NCBI GenBank assembly: GCA_025617745.1 | Contig: CM046859.1 | Coordinates: 27,703,371-27,767,370, forward strand | DNA length: 64,000 nt | Reading direction: 5' to 3' | Source: Heliocidaris erythrogramma | Taxonomy: Eukaryota > Echinodermata > Echinoidea > Camarodonta > Echinometridae | Shown here: one piece after another, positions 38,134-64,000 of the stretch | Position numbering within the stretch: the stretch's first letter is position 1 | How the letters are laid out: every line of letters starts with the position of its first letter | Translations under genes and position numbers: made by a program | The notes under the pieces: model-generated | What the model saw: only the letters and a program-made list of their open reading frames with translations | Told to the model about the DNA's origin: nothing | Database searches by the model: none

Positions 38134-39303
38134 AGTTGCATCTGATCATCCGGTGCATAAATTTTGTTAGATGTATCAAATTTAATGACGAATCCGGAGG
38201 ATCTAATAAAATTTACTTTGCAATAGTTGCTCAGGAAGACATTTTCTGAAAATATTTTGATGTTTTCTTGCAAGAATGTTGTGAAATTAAATAAAAAGAA
38301 TGATTTAAATATGTAGATATGAACAAAAACATTTTATTACAACTTTGATAATGATATTTGGAAATGGGAAGATGATGCATTCTTTTTTCTTCTGCCATTG
38401 TGTAAATTAAATTGACACTTTCTTTTTTAATTGTTCATTTTCTTTTATCTGCATGGCAGGAAAGATGGCATTTTGTTCAGTCTGAGGCTCGGCAGGATCA
38501 AGCTTATGTCTAAGGGATTGCACCTGAGCGAAGCGTTCTGCCTACATGTACATATAGGTACGTGAGGAATTCGGCGAGCATGTCTTAGCTGCGTTAGTAA
38601 GAGTGATCTGTGGGCACGTGCTTGGGCTCAGAGGAGTACTTATATGTAGCAGCATGTGTGACTCGTACGTACATGTTTAGAATCATTCATATAAGATTAA
38701 CTTATCATTTGCTAGTCTTTATAATGACACTTTAAATTTCTGAGATAATGTCAAGTCATAATGTAAATGTCTTATCTATTTGACAAGCCTTTTTTAATTT
38801 ACTTTTTACTTGTCTCCTCAAAAAAGTGGACTTGGAAGTCAGATTACAAAAATGATTTTAAAAATGTATTCTTCTGTTGGGGCAATGTATGAAATTTGCA
38901 TAGTTATGAAAATACATGTATCATAAGAATAGGGGAATATCTTTGGGAAATCCTCACTTTTGAACATGAAACTGAAACAATAATGTAGGTGACATTTAAA
39001 AAACAGAAATACTATTGAAGACTTTACTCTTACTCAGAGCCCTGCAGTATCCTTGATCATGAGAAGAAGAGACTGATAATGTACATGTTATACTTAACAA
39101 TTAGCCACTTGTGCATTCTTTCAAAATTGTAATCAAGAGGAAAACTGTGTTCTTCTAAACAAGAGACAATATTTCAGATATGTGTTAGTTGTGTATTTTT
39201 TAGATTATAGTCATGTCCATTCATAGGAATGTAACTGCTGTCCTCATGAAAGTAGCATTTTTAACTGAGAAATGACCAGTAACAAAATTTTGCAATGTCC
39301 CTC

Positions 39304-39486
39304 AACTCTCTAGTGAGCGTGTGTGAAGAACATTTTATTTGACCAAGTTTATGAGTGAGCACACATCAAAAGAAACTGTCGCTCTTCAAAATTCACAATG
39401 GTCTCTTCATAAGCTCATTGTACCAAGAATTCTTGGTACAATGAGCTTTTGAAGAATGTTCTTCACACATGCTAGCTAGAGAGTTT
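39304..39486. repeat. Fold-back element containing a perfect 38-bp palindrome
   Basis: Outer arms share ACTCTCTAG...GTGTGTGAAGAACATT with its inverse. Inside, 39411-39448 is a perfect palindrome of two 19-nt arms with no spacer, centred on AAGAATTCTT. Confidence 0.85.
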
Positions 39487-40358
39487 TGTACTCATGACTT
39501 ATTTCATTGAAGTCTTGTGCATCTTTTCGGACAGAAAAAAAAGAATGTTTCAAAAGTATTATGGCGGTATTCATGAACTGTACTATTCAACTTTCAATAT
39601 AATCATTAAATCAAACTGTAACATGGGAGCCTGGAACTGGCCTCCAAATTGGAAAATTTGCAGAGGACTTTGGTAGTTCTCAACTACTCATCGAGCATAA
39701 TTTCATGTAGGTGTAAGATGCCAAAAGGGGGGAGCTCCTCAACAAATGTTGAACTTCAGTGTCTTCTGAATTCAGGTTTTAGTGCTACATTCATTCTTGG
39801 AGCTTTTTTTTTCTCATTCCTGAATTAACTCAATACTGCCTCCCTTTTTTCCATGTAGTATCTGTTCAGGGATTTGAATCATATGTTACTAGTGTTTCAA
39901 AGTTAATTTCTTTACAGTTACGGGTCAATTTTACTTCAATACTTTACCTGCCTTTTACCTTGAGAGTGAGTACCACACAAATATTTATTCAGGTACACTC
40001 TGTATTTATTGCATGGCGACATGTTTTTATTATATATCTATCTTAAATGAAACTTATAAGTTCCTCAAGAATTTGTAAGTGTATATCAGATTACCAGCAA
40101 AGTTTATATACTTTTCCTATTTCTTTTTTTAAAGAGAGAGAATATCTGCAAATGTTTGAGGGACTTACAAGTTGTGCAGAGTTTAAATATCAGTATACAC
40201 GTAGCAGTTTATATATGTATATTTCCTTTTATTAAAAGTGAAGGAATTTGTTCCCTTAACTTGCAATTTCCACTTTCATTATATGTAGTAAAACGTGTTG
40301 GTCTGTAGTATTCTGATGGGATCATGCTTGATGGTGAATTATTTTGTGAATGTGGTAA

Positions 40359-40511
40359 TACAGTGCAAGTCACAATTCTTCTACCTGTTAACCTGCAAGC
40401 GCTGAATTCAATAGATATGGTCCGGTGATCCCACTGTGATCCTATTGTGATCCTATTGTGATAAGCTTTTGCAGGTTAACAGGTAGAAGAAGAATTGTGA
40501 CAGGCACTGTA
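40359..40511. mobile_element. Fold-back MITE, TACAGTGC ends
   Basis: TACAGTGCAAGTCACAATTC and CTACCTGTTAACCTGCAA are mirrored by TTGCAGGTTAACAGGTAG and GAATTGTGACAGGCACTGTA. It directly abuts TGTGGTA array 2. Confidence 0.85.
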
Positions 40512-40519
40512 CTTGGCAA

Positions 40520-42156
40520 AACCGCACACCAGTAGCATGCATCAGTACCAAACAGAAAACCCACACAGTAGTATGACAGAGCGATACCACAGAGTATCAC
40601 ATATTGACACCGGCACAAGACTTCCACACAGCAATACCACATAGGAGTACCACAGAGCTTTACCACAGAGGAGTACCACACAGCTATACCACAGTGGAGT
40701 ACCATACAGCTATACCACAGGGGAATACCAAATAGCAGTACCACAGGAGTACCTCACAGCAATACCACACAGCAATACCACAGATGAGTAGCACACAGTA
40801 ATACCACAGGGGAAACTACAGAGCAATACCACAGGGTAATACTACAGAAATACCACAGAGAAGTACCACACAGCAATACTACAGAGGAGTACCGCAAAGC
40901 AATACCACAAGGGAGTACCACATAGTAATACCATATGAGAGTAGCTGTGTGGTACTCTCATATTCAGTATGGTATTTTTGTGTGGTACTTCTCTGTGGTA
41001 TTGGCCTATGTCCAAAGATGAACTCAGGTATTGCTGTGTGGTACAGCTTTGTGGTACTGCTGTGTGGTACAGCCATGTGGTACAGCCATGTGGTACTGCT
41101 ATGTGGTATTGCTGTGTGGTACAGCCATGTGGTACTGCTATGTGGTATTGCTGTGTGGTACAGCTATGTGGTACTGCTATGTGGTACAGCCATGTGGTAC
41201 TGCTATGTGGTACAGCCATGTGGTATTGACGTGATTTGTGTGGTATATGTCCCAAAATACCACATGTATTGCTGTGTGGTACAGCCATGTGGTACTGCTG
41301 TGTGGTACAGCCATGTGGTACTGCTATGTGGTATGTGGTAAACATCTGTGGTATTGCCCTATGGTATACCACAGGAATTGCTATGTGGTACAGCTTTGTG
41401 GTACTGCTGTGTGGTACAGCCATGTGGTACAGCCATGTGGTACTGCTATGTGGTATTGCTGTGTGGTACAGCTATGTGGTACTGCTATGTGGTACAGCCA
41501 TGTGGTACTGCTATGTGGTACAGCCATGTGGTATTGACGTGATTTGTGTGGTATATGTCCCAAAATACCACATGTATTGCTGTGTGGTACAGCCATGTGG
41601 TACTGCTGTGTGGTACAGCCATGTGGTACAGCCATGTGGTACTGCTATGTGGTACAGCCATGTGGTACTGCTGTGTGGTACAGCTATGTGGTACTGCTAT
41701 GTGGTACAGCCATGTGGTATTGACGTGATTTGTGTGGTATATGTCCCAAAATACCACATGTATTGCTGTGTGGTACAGCCATGTGGTACTGCTGTGTGGT
41801 ACAGCCATGTGGTACAGCCATGTGGTACTGCTGTGTGGTACAGGTGTGTGGTATTGACGTGATTTGTGTGGTATATGTCCCAAAATACCACATGTATTGC
41901 TGTGTGGTACTGGCATGCGGTATTGCTTTGTGGTATTGTTTTGTGGTATTAACATGTGGTAATGGGCCCGGGGTTCTGTGGTATTTTCTATGTGGTAATC
42001 CCGTGTGGTATTTATGTGTGGTACTTCTATGTGGTAAATGTCCCCAAAAACCACAGGAATTTTCTGTGGTATACCACAGGAATTTTCCTATGGTATATCC
42101 TATGGTATATCCTGTGGTAACGTTGTGTGGTATACCACAGAAAATTTTTGTAAGGG
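40520..42156. repeat. TGTGGTA/TACCACA array 2, 13-nt period
   Basis: The left part (to about 40945) is in TACCACA orientation, the rest in TGTGGTA orientation. The basic unit is 13 nt (GTGGTACAGCCAT), with a longer unit marked by ATTGACGTGATTTGTGTGG near 41223, 41530, 41719 and 41852. It ends CAGAAAATTTTTGTAAGGG, the inverse of array 1's start. Because 13 is not a multiple of 3 and stops are rare, long frames open on both strands. Confidence 0.92.
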
Positions 42157-42834
42157 TCTTAATACTTCTGTATTCTCTTTTCTCGGAGACGGGTGGGGAT
42201 CTCATCTTTATAACAGATTTCATTGCTTTTTGTAAATATTTGTTAGTACATTATACATGTTATGTTTATATATGAAAATTGTTATAAGAAAAAGAAATTT
42301 TACATGTTTTGTTAATAAAAACATTTGAAAAGAAAAAAAAAAAGTTATCACATAACTCCTTGATGTGCGAGGGTGCGCGCGCGTGTGTGTAATTGGGTTT
42401 TTACAAATGTTCATTAATCAGATCTGATTATCGACATCTGAGGGCCAATTTCCAAGGCAAAGACAGAGAGCTGACCATTATAGCAACTGCAATCACGCCA
42501 ACATCTCCCTTGACCCAAATACCTCCTGAATTCGATTCACCTGATACTAACTAATCTTGTGTAATGTAAACGTCATGAATTTGAATGATTTTTTATTATC
42601 CGCCCGATTGATGTATAACTAAACACAAAACAAGATACAACGCAATATAATCATTAGCTGTTCTTAAAATACCTTGGTTTTTATTACATTTGCGTTGATA
42701 TAATTCATAGTAAATTTATAGCTATTTATACTCCTGTGATAATGAAACGATGGATGAGATAATTGGTTTATATAGTTTTCTTTCAAAATGAAAGACACAC
42801 ACTATTTAACAAGTAGCACACACAAAAAGACATC

Positions 42835-42990
42835 AGGGCCCTGTTGCATAAAACTTACCATTAACCGTAACTTTGCCATCAATGGTAACTAACTCCCATT
42901 TTGGTTGGCTGTTGAGTGATGTTACCATGGAAGTTACCATTGATAGCAGAGTTACCATGCATTAATGGTAAGTTTTATGCAACGGGGCCT
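42835..42990. mobile_element. Fold-back MITE, GGGCCCTGTTGCATAAAAC family
   Basis: AGGGCCCTGTTGCATAAAAC is mirrored by GTTTTATGCAACGGGGCCT. The interior repeats TTACCAT and ATGGTAA. Confidence 0.85.
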
Positions 42991-43335
42991 TGGAATGTTG
43001 ATACAAAACGGTGCATTATTACACAAAGCTGCAAATAATATTCCGTTTTGCATAGCAGCTATCACATTCCGATATAACTTCTCTACGCGTTTCTAAAGTC
43101 CATAAATACTGCGGATATAACTCGGGCAACCGTTATTAGCTCGTAGGACGGAATATATCCTGCCAGGCCCCTTTTGCACAGTTGCGTTTAATCGTGACTT
43201 TAAAAAAAAATTAAACGACTTTATTTTCAACCAATCAGGATCCGGTATTTGTGAATTGCATATCTTTTATTGAGTTGCAATCTTATCCGCCACATTTTAT
43301 CCAAGAGAGCCCAGGTATACCCACGTCTTAGACCT

Positions 43336-43505
43336 GGGGGTGTTTCATAAAGCTGTTTATAAGTTACGCACAACTTTACGCACGACTGGTGATCAGTTCT
43401 TGTGCTAAATGATTGAGAATCTGATTAGTATAGCACCCAAGAACATGTTCCAGTCGTTCGTAAAGTCATTCGTAACTTTACGAACAGCTTTATGAAACAC
43501 CCCCC
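43336..43505. mobile_element. Fold-back MITE, GGGGGTGTTTCATAAAGC family
   Basis: GGGGGTGTTTCATAAAGCTG is mirrored by CAGCTTTATGAAACACCCCC. The interior repeats AAGTTACG-type words in both orientations. Confidence 0.85.
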
Positions 43506-43517
43506 TGGGTCAAGACT

Positions 43518-43660
43518 GGCAAATGTAGACTAGTGCCTTGCCGAAGGACTGTATGGCAGAGACAAATACTAAGCACGAAGGAGACCAAATGTACAATAGG
43601 TAAATGCCGTGTCTGAGGGCATAAGCATTGGGCAAGGATTTGAACCCTCCACCTTTCGAT
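43518..43660 (-). mobile_element. Partial tRNA-derived SINE
   Basis: On the minus strand a box B-like GGAGGGTTCAAATCC is followed by a body with GGCACTAGTCTACATTTGCC, similar to the body of the SINE at 45940-46222. The rest is missing or diverged. Confidence 0.4.
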
Positions 43661-43989
43661 TAAAAATCAATTAAATGAACCATTATACATAAACATTTAA
43701 AAAGTTGACGAGAGAAAAACTGTACATTCATTCAGTTTTAATTTTCAGATTGCGCCATAAAAAACAAGTCAAACAATTTTTCAATTACTGATGAATTCAC
43801 AAGAATTTCATTAAAAAACAAAGCATTATACATTAACAGGATGATGAACCTAGTGAACCACAGGTGTATTATAACATACATATATTTCTTTATCACGAAC
43901 AATACTAAAATATTACTTTCTATACAAAAACAACTTTAAAAAGCTAATATGATAATGCTTGAAAAATACAGCTACAAAACTAGGGGTGT

Positions 43990-44430
43990 GATAAAAGCTT
44001 GAATACATTATTATTGCATCTTGGTATCTTTTTAAAATGAAGGTCCACCATGCTCTTAAGTTGATTTGAATATTTGAAAAAAATGAGAGAACCCGATTTG
44101 TGAAAGTTTGAGCCAAATTCGACAAGAAATAAGAAAGTTATTAATTTTTGAAGTTGTAATTAATCAAACACAAACTGGCAACTCTATGACGTATCTTGCG
44201 ATCTCCTTTACCCTTTGCTCAGTACAGAAAATCTCAAAAATGTTCATAAATGTTTTTTGTGTAAAAAACAACAACATATGAGCAATAATTACATCTAATG
44301 TGCATGATGATTGAATATTCTTTTTTTTTTAGAGAAAATGGAAATTAATGACTTTTGGGGTACAAGGCAAATGGGAGAGGAGCTCGAAAGATACGTCACT
44401 GAGTTGCCAATTTGTGTTTGATGAGATGAA
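43990..44430. mobile_element. Fold-back element related to 26881-27464
   Basis: AAACACAAACTGGCAACTC and ATGACGTATCTTGCG on the left are mirrored by AAGATACGTCACTGAGTTGC and CAATTTGTGTTTGATGAG on the right, with GCAAATGGGAGAGGAGCTC in between. Confidence 0.65.
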
Positions 44431-45007
44431 TCTTGATCTTATATACATGTACATGTATGTAGATATTAAAACCCCATTCCTATAGCATCATAAAGAGAAA
44501 TAATTTGTTTATCATTGAAGTTCGTGTAAATCTGATAAACTTGGTTGATATGTATTTACTAACAAGAATCGTGACCAAATATTTTTATTCTTGGTTAAAA
44601 AATACTTTTAGCTAATCATTAATCAGACATACTGTCATAAATTACTTAAAAAACAAGATTCATTTTTTTCCTACTGTCAGAATTCTGAATATTTTTAATG
44701 ACTGTGAATACTATCAATCCTGCATGGACGTATCTACAGGGGGTAGGAGCAGGGTAGGAGGCGCGAACCTCCTCCCTCGTGCCGAACAGCAAAGAGAGAA
44801 AAGGAAAGGGAGAAGGAGAAAGGAATGTGAAAAGAATAACAGAACTCACTCCCACATATTTTCCCTCCAATCGGTGACCGTGTAAATTCACATTTCATTT
44901 ACCTAATAATACCATTCCTCCCGCCGCCCCCAATAACAACATTCCCCCCCCCCCCCACTAAATGTCTTCCCTCATGCTACACCACTGCCTTCATAATATA
45001 CTCCCGT

Positions 45008-61130
<16,123 letters not shown>

Positions 61131-61139
61131 CACTCCTTG

Positions 61140-63344
61140 TAAAAATCCTCCAAATATAAAGATATATAAATAAATAATTATATGATTTATTTATTTCTCT
61201 TTATGTTTTGTTGTTGTTGACGTTTTCTGTGCAAAGTGATGTCAACATAAGAACCAAATAACATGACTGATACCTTATTACCAAAGTACAGTAATTACAT
61301 TGCAATGTTAAAGTAAATCACTCATGAAGAAGGACTGTCACATAAGCGGAGCTTGATGGTGTGACAATTTCAAAGGAGTTTTGAATGATTTCAGAACCAG
61401 GACAATTGCTCGCAGGCATTTCCTTAAATCTCCACTTTCTTATAGTGAAGAAGTAGGGGTGGGTGGGGAGGGGCGAAGATCCCTCCTTTTCAATACATAT
61501 GACGATTCGAAGAGTGCCATTCTTGGCGTGGCATCTCCAAGAGAAAACTTTTTTCTGTTCTTTCTAACACTTAATTATATATGGGGATTGCCACAAATTA
61601 ACGAACTTTGAATACTTTAGAACAACTAAATAATAATAATAATAGCTGTTTCTTATATAGCGCCTTACCAGTTACAATGTAACTGACCAAAGTACTTATA
61701 CAGCATTATTTCAGTTGCAATACATTTTCTGCAAGGGAAAGCGTGGCAATAAGCAGAGATATGTAAATACACATACGAGCCTCCATTTTTGTATAGTGCA
61801 GATATATTCTTAAAAATTACAATACTTCACAGATTTATGATGTTTGTTGAGGTGAACAGCAAAACTGATACACCCACTGCAACATCACTGTCAAACTTTG
61901 AAAATGTCTCATTCATGGAGAATCTAAAACTACTGTATATGCATTGACATATCTGGGGCAACACAAAAAAAATTGTATAAAATTTTGGCTTTAGCATGCT
62001 TTTAAATGGTATTTTCGATGGAAATGCACTAAATCAAAGAATTACATTATAAACTATATTAATTTGTTTAAAGAACAGGAAATACGGAGGAAATAGTTGT
62101 TAAAACTCCATGAATGTCATTTTAAAAAATGAAAGGGTCAAATGATGAATTTTTCAAACCGATACAAAGATTAAAACCTGCAAAGTTACTGAAGAAATAT
62201 ATTTGTATCTAACTCATTTAGGCGTGTAATGTCCGACTAAATGTGACCCCTAATTCTTCATGTCCTGTTTTTGGAACGTTAATAACCAAAATTTGAGCCG
62301 CCACTGTAGCTCCAAGCAAAGCCCTAATTATTTTATTTTCACATAAGTAAAAGGTCTACACAATAATTACCCTTGGTGTAATTACAGAGATTGAATATGC
62401 ACATATTTTTATGGGGCCCGAAAGGTAAAATTCCCCTTAAAAATGTAACGGTACTAATCATGGAATTGCACTTCAGATGTATAACATAGAATAATGCATA
62501 GTCTGTTATGTCACCCGATTAATAGAAATATCTTATTGAATAGTAAAATGATGAATAATTCATTTTGCTTCTCCTCCCCCCTCTTTCTCTCTCCCTAATA
62601 TTCTCTCTTACTCCCTTTGTCTTTCTCTCTCTCTTTCCATTTTTGTAAATATGAATATATGTCAAATTGTATTTTAACTTGTAGTTTTATGTATAAATAT
62701 ATGTATGTTCCATGTAGGCCTAATTCAGCTCTTGAACTGCTATATAGATTTTTCAATAAATATGCCCTGCCGGAAAGAACACAGTGTCCCAATGTGTTCA
62801 TAGTGTGAAACACAAGTAAATTCATACTTTGAAATCGGACATCACTAAGTGAACATCAGTAATATGTCATTTTTTGTTGCCCTGATTTATAAAATATGTT
62901 TGATGGTTTGTTTCTTTGCCCAAAAATGTACGATGACATAATGCTTTTCAAAATGTATGAATGATTTCATATCATTTATAATCAATAAATAATTTGCATT
63001 TTATCGTTTCATAAGAGACACTGTACATTCGATTGTTATACTATATTACATGCAATCATTGTGTAATCTTTGAATAAGTATACTACCCTATAATATGCTT
63101 TGTAAATATGTATATAACAATTTTGTTTCTATACTGAGCTAAAGTAGTCTTTATACTTCTTGTATGTACTTTCAAAATTATACAGTGCCATTTCAAAATA
63201 ACCCATATATAAATGGTTATTTTTCAACAGATTTTTGAAAATATCACCGTCTATACATTATGAATTAAGATGATAGGAATGTGCAACAATTTCAACATTT
63301 TCGTAAAACCAATTTTGATTACGAGGATACCATATTCTTTGTAT

Positions 63345-63348
<4 letters not shown>
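61140..63348. other. Upstream flank of the protease gene; no further gene seen
   Basis: This stretch should hold the protease promoter. AT-rich words near 61150-61200 prevent picking a TATA box with confidence. A SINE-tail-like segment (TTATATAGCGCCTTACCAG) lies near 61653. Confidence 0.4.

Positions 63349-63391
<43 letters not shown>
63349..63391. repeat. (TA)n microsatellite
   Basis: About 40 bp of alternating TA, preceded by TACATG words. Confidence 0.9.
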
Positions 63392-63396
<5 letters not shown>

Positions 63397-63554
63397 GTAT
63401 GTTCTTATTTATTTTTGGTTATGAGTTTATTTTCATGATTTTGTTGGCTATTATTGTTACTTACTATTGCTATCAGGGCCTCATGGAAGACCACCAATAT
63501 TGGTGATAATGAGTCACCCTGTATAAATATCAGAAATAAATAAATAAATAAATA

Positions 63555-63665
63555 AACACTCTGTGGTGAACCACACTGTTGAGGTGTCCACACTGTGAAA
63601 TCATTTTCACACTGTTAGACTCGAGCAAGAGTCGACTATGTGAACACACTGTGAACACAATGTGG
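63555..63665. repeat. Cluster of CACACTGTG words
   Basis: CACACTGT, ACACTGTGA and TTTTCACACTGTT recur within 110 bp, next to AGACTCGAGCAAGAGTCGAC, which is itself nearly palindromic. It is possibly another motif-iterating element. Confidence 0.35.
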
Positions 63666-63940
63666 GACACTTATCTTTTGTTGGACCGAATTTCTATTTT
63701 CCGAAGGTTTGCTTCTCGGTATGTGGTCATTTACTTTCCTATTCAAACCACGGCTGAGACCTTCAGACAGACTGAAAGAGGGTATCAAACAAGTGTTTAT
63801 TTCCTTCTGCGCATAAAGAAACTTCCTTTCGAGTATCATTTACACTTGATGTCACGAAAGGACTGTTGTTATCTATTGTTGATCTCTGAAATAAAGTTAC
63901 TAGTAATGCCTATTCTGTTCGCAATAAACGGCTGTGTAAA

Positions 63941-64000
63941 GGGGGTAACCTCGCTAGTCATAAGGACCGCTATTCATGAGGACCGCTATCCATAACGCGG
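63941..64000. mobile_element. GGACCGCTATTCATAA fold-back element, copy 3, cut by window end
   Basis: It starts GGGGGTAACCTCGCTAGTCA, as copy 2 does, and runs through two AGGACCGCTAT words to the last base of the window. Confidence 0.75.

Larger units (their letters stand above)
37409..39303. other. No confident gene; one weak leader-exon candidate
   Basis: Around 37660-37770 there is GGGCATGCGCAGC (resembling an NRF1 site) and an AAAG/GTGAGC donor-like site, but no coding exon follows. The rest is AT-rich with a 28-nt G run. Confidence 0.35.

Noticed and set aside
37660..38530. Leader exon with an NRF1-like site and a GTGAGC donor
   Set aside because: The nearest acceptor-like site leads to a frame that stops after six codons; no coding exon found.
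40842..42275. Long open frames on both strands with Trp/Tyr/Val-rich or His/Thr-rich 13-residue repeats
   Set aside because: They are translations of a 13-nt TGTGGTA repeat that happens to lack stops in several frames; no start context, splice support or domain.
63579..63995. 138-residue plus-strand frame
   Set aside because: No recognisable domain, and it runs into the fold-back element at 63941; it starts inside a CACACTGTG word cluster.

Overview
The window is animal nuclear DNA, most probably from an echinoderm and likely a sea urchin. Genes are split by introns with GT-AG borders. The DNA between them is AT-rich and crowded with fold-back elements, tRNA-derived SINEs, microsatellites and poly(G)/poly(C) runs. 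The best-supported gene encodes CUB, EGF and avidin domains of the kind known from sea-urchin fibropellins. No prokaryotic or viral gene set is seen.

The main gene lies on the minus strand, 61130 down to 45008. I could assemble 19 coding exons by hand. Every splice phase fits and the total is 3384 nt, giving 1127 residues plus a stop. Domain order is signal peptide, cysteine-free CUB, LDL-receptor class A, complete ten-cysteine Frizzled domain, trypsin-like protease with intact catalytic triad, two more cysteine-free CUBs, five EGF domains and an avidin domain. This joins a corin-like modular protease to a fibropellin-like tail. I do not recall this architecture being described.

Two smaller gene candidates are present. 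A plus-strand locus at about 24966-28145 has a TATA box, an ATG-free leader exon and an 89-residue protein that is essentially one Death domain. A minus-strand locus at about 12328-9842 has exons of a DUF4806-type protein whose conserved frame is broken by two apparent compensating 1-nt shifts, so it is either a pseudogene or carries sequence errors.

Repeats dominate the rest. Two tandem arrays are built on the TGACGTCA/ACGTC word: A at 5489-7482 (units about 260-272 bp, orientation reversal near 7118) and B at 13441-22722 (about 75 units of about 120 bp, containing an internal duplication of about 4.1 kb). Both abut the same CCCTGATAGCAG and GGTCCGATAG sequences. Two arrays built on TGTGGTA/TACCACA lie at 35857-37180 and 40520-42156. 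Several other fold-back elements are likewise made by repeating one short word in both orientations. Another group of short fold-back elements has GGGCC-GTTTCATAAA-like ends. SINEs, a non-LTR retrotransposon remnant and simple repeats fill much of what remains, including the introns of the protease gene. The larger gene-free stretches not covered by a repeat entry carry their own 'other' entries.
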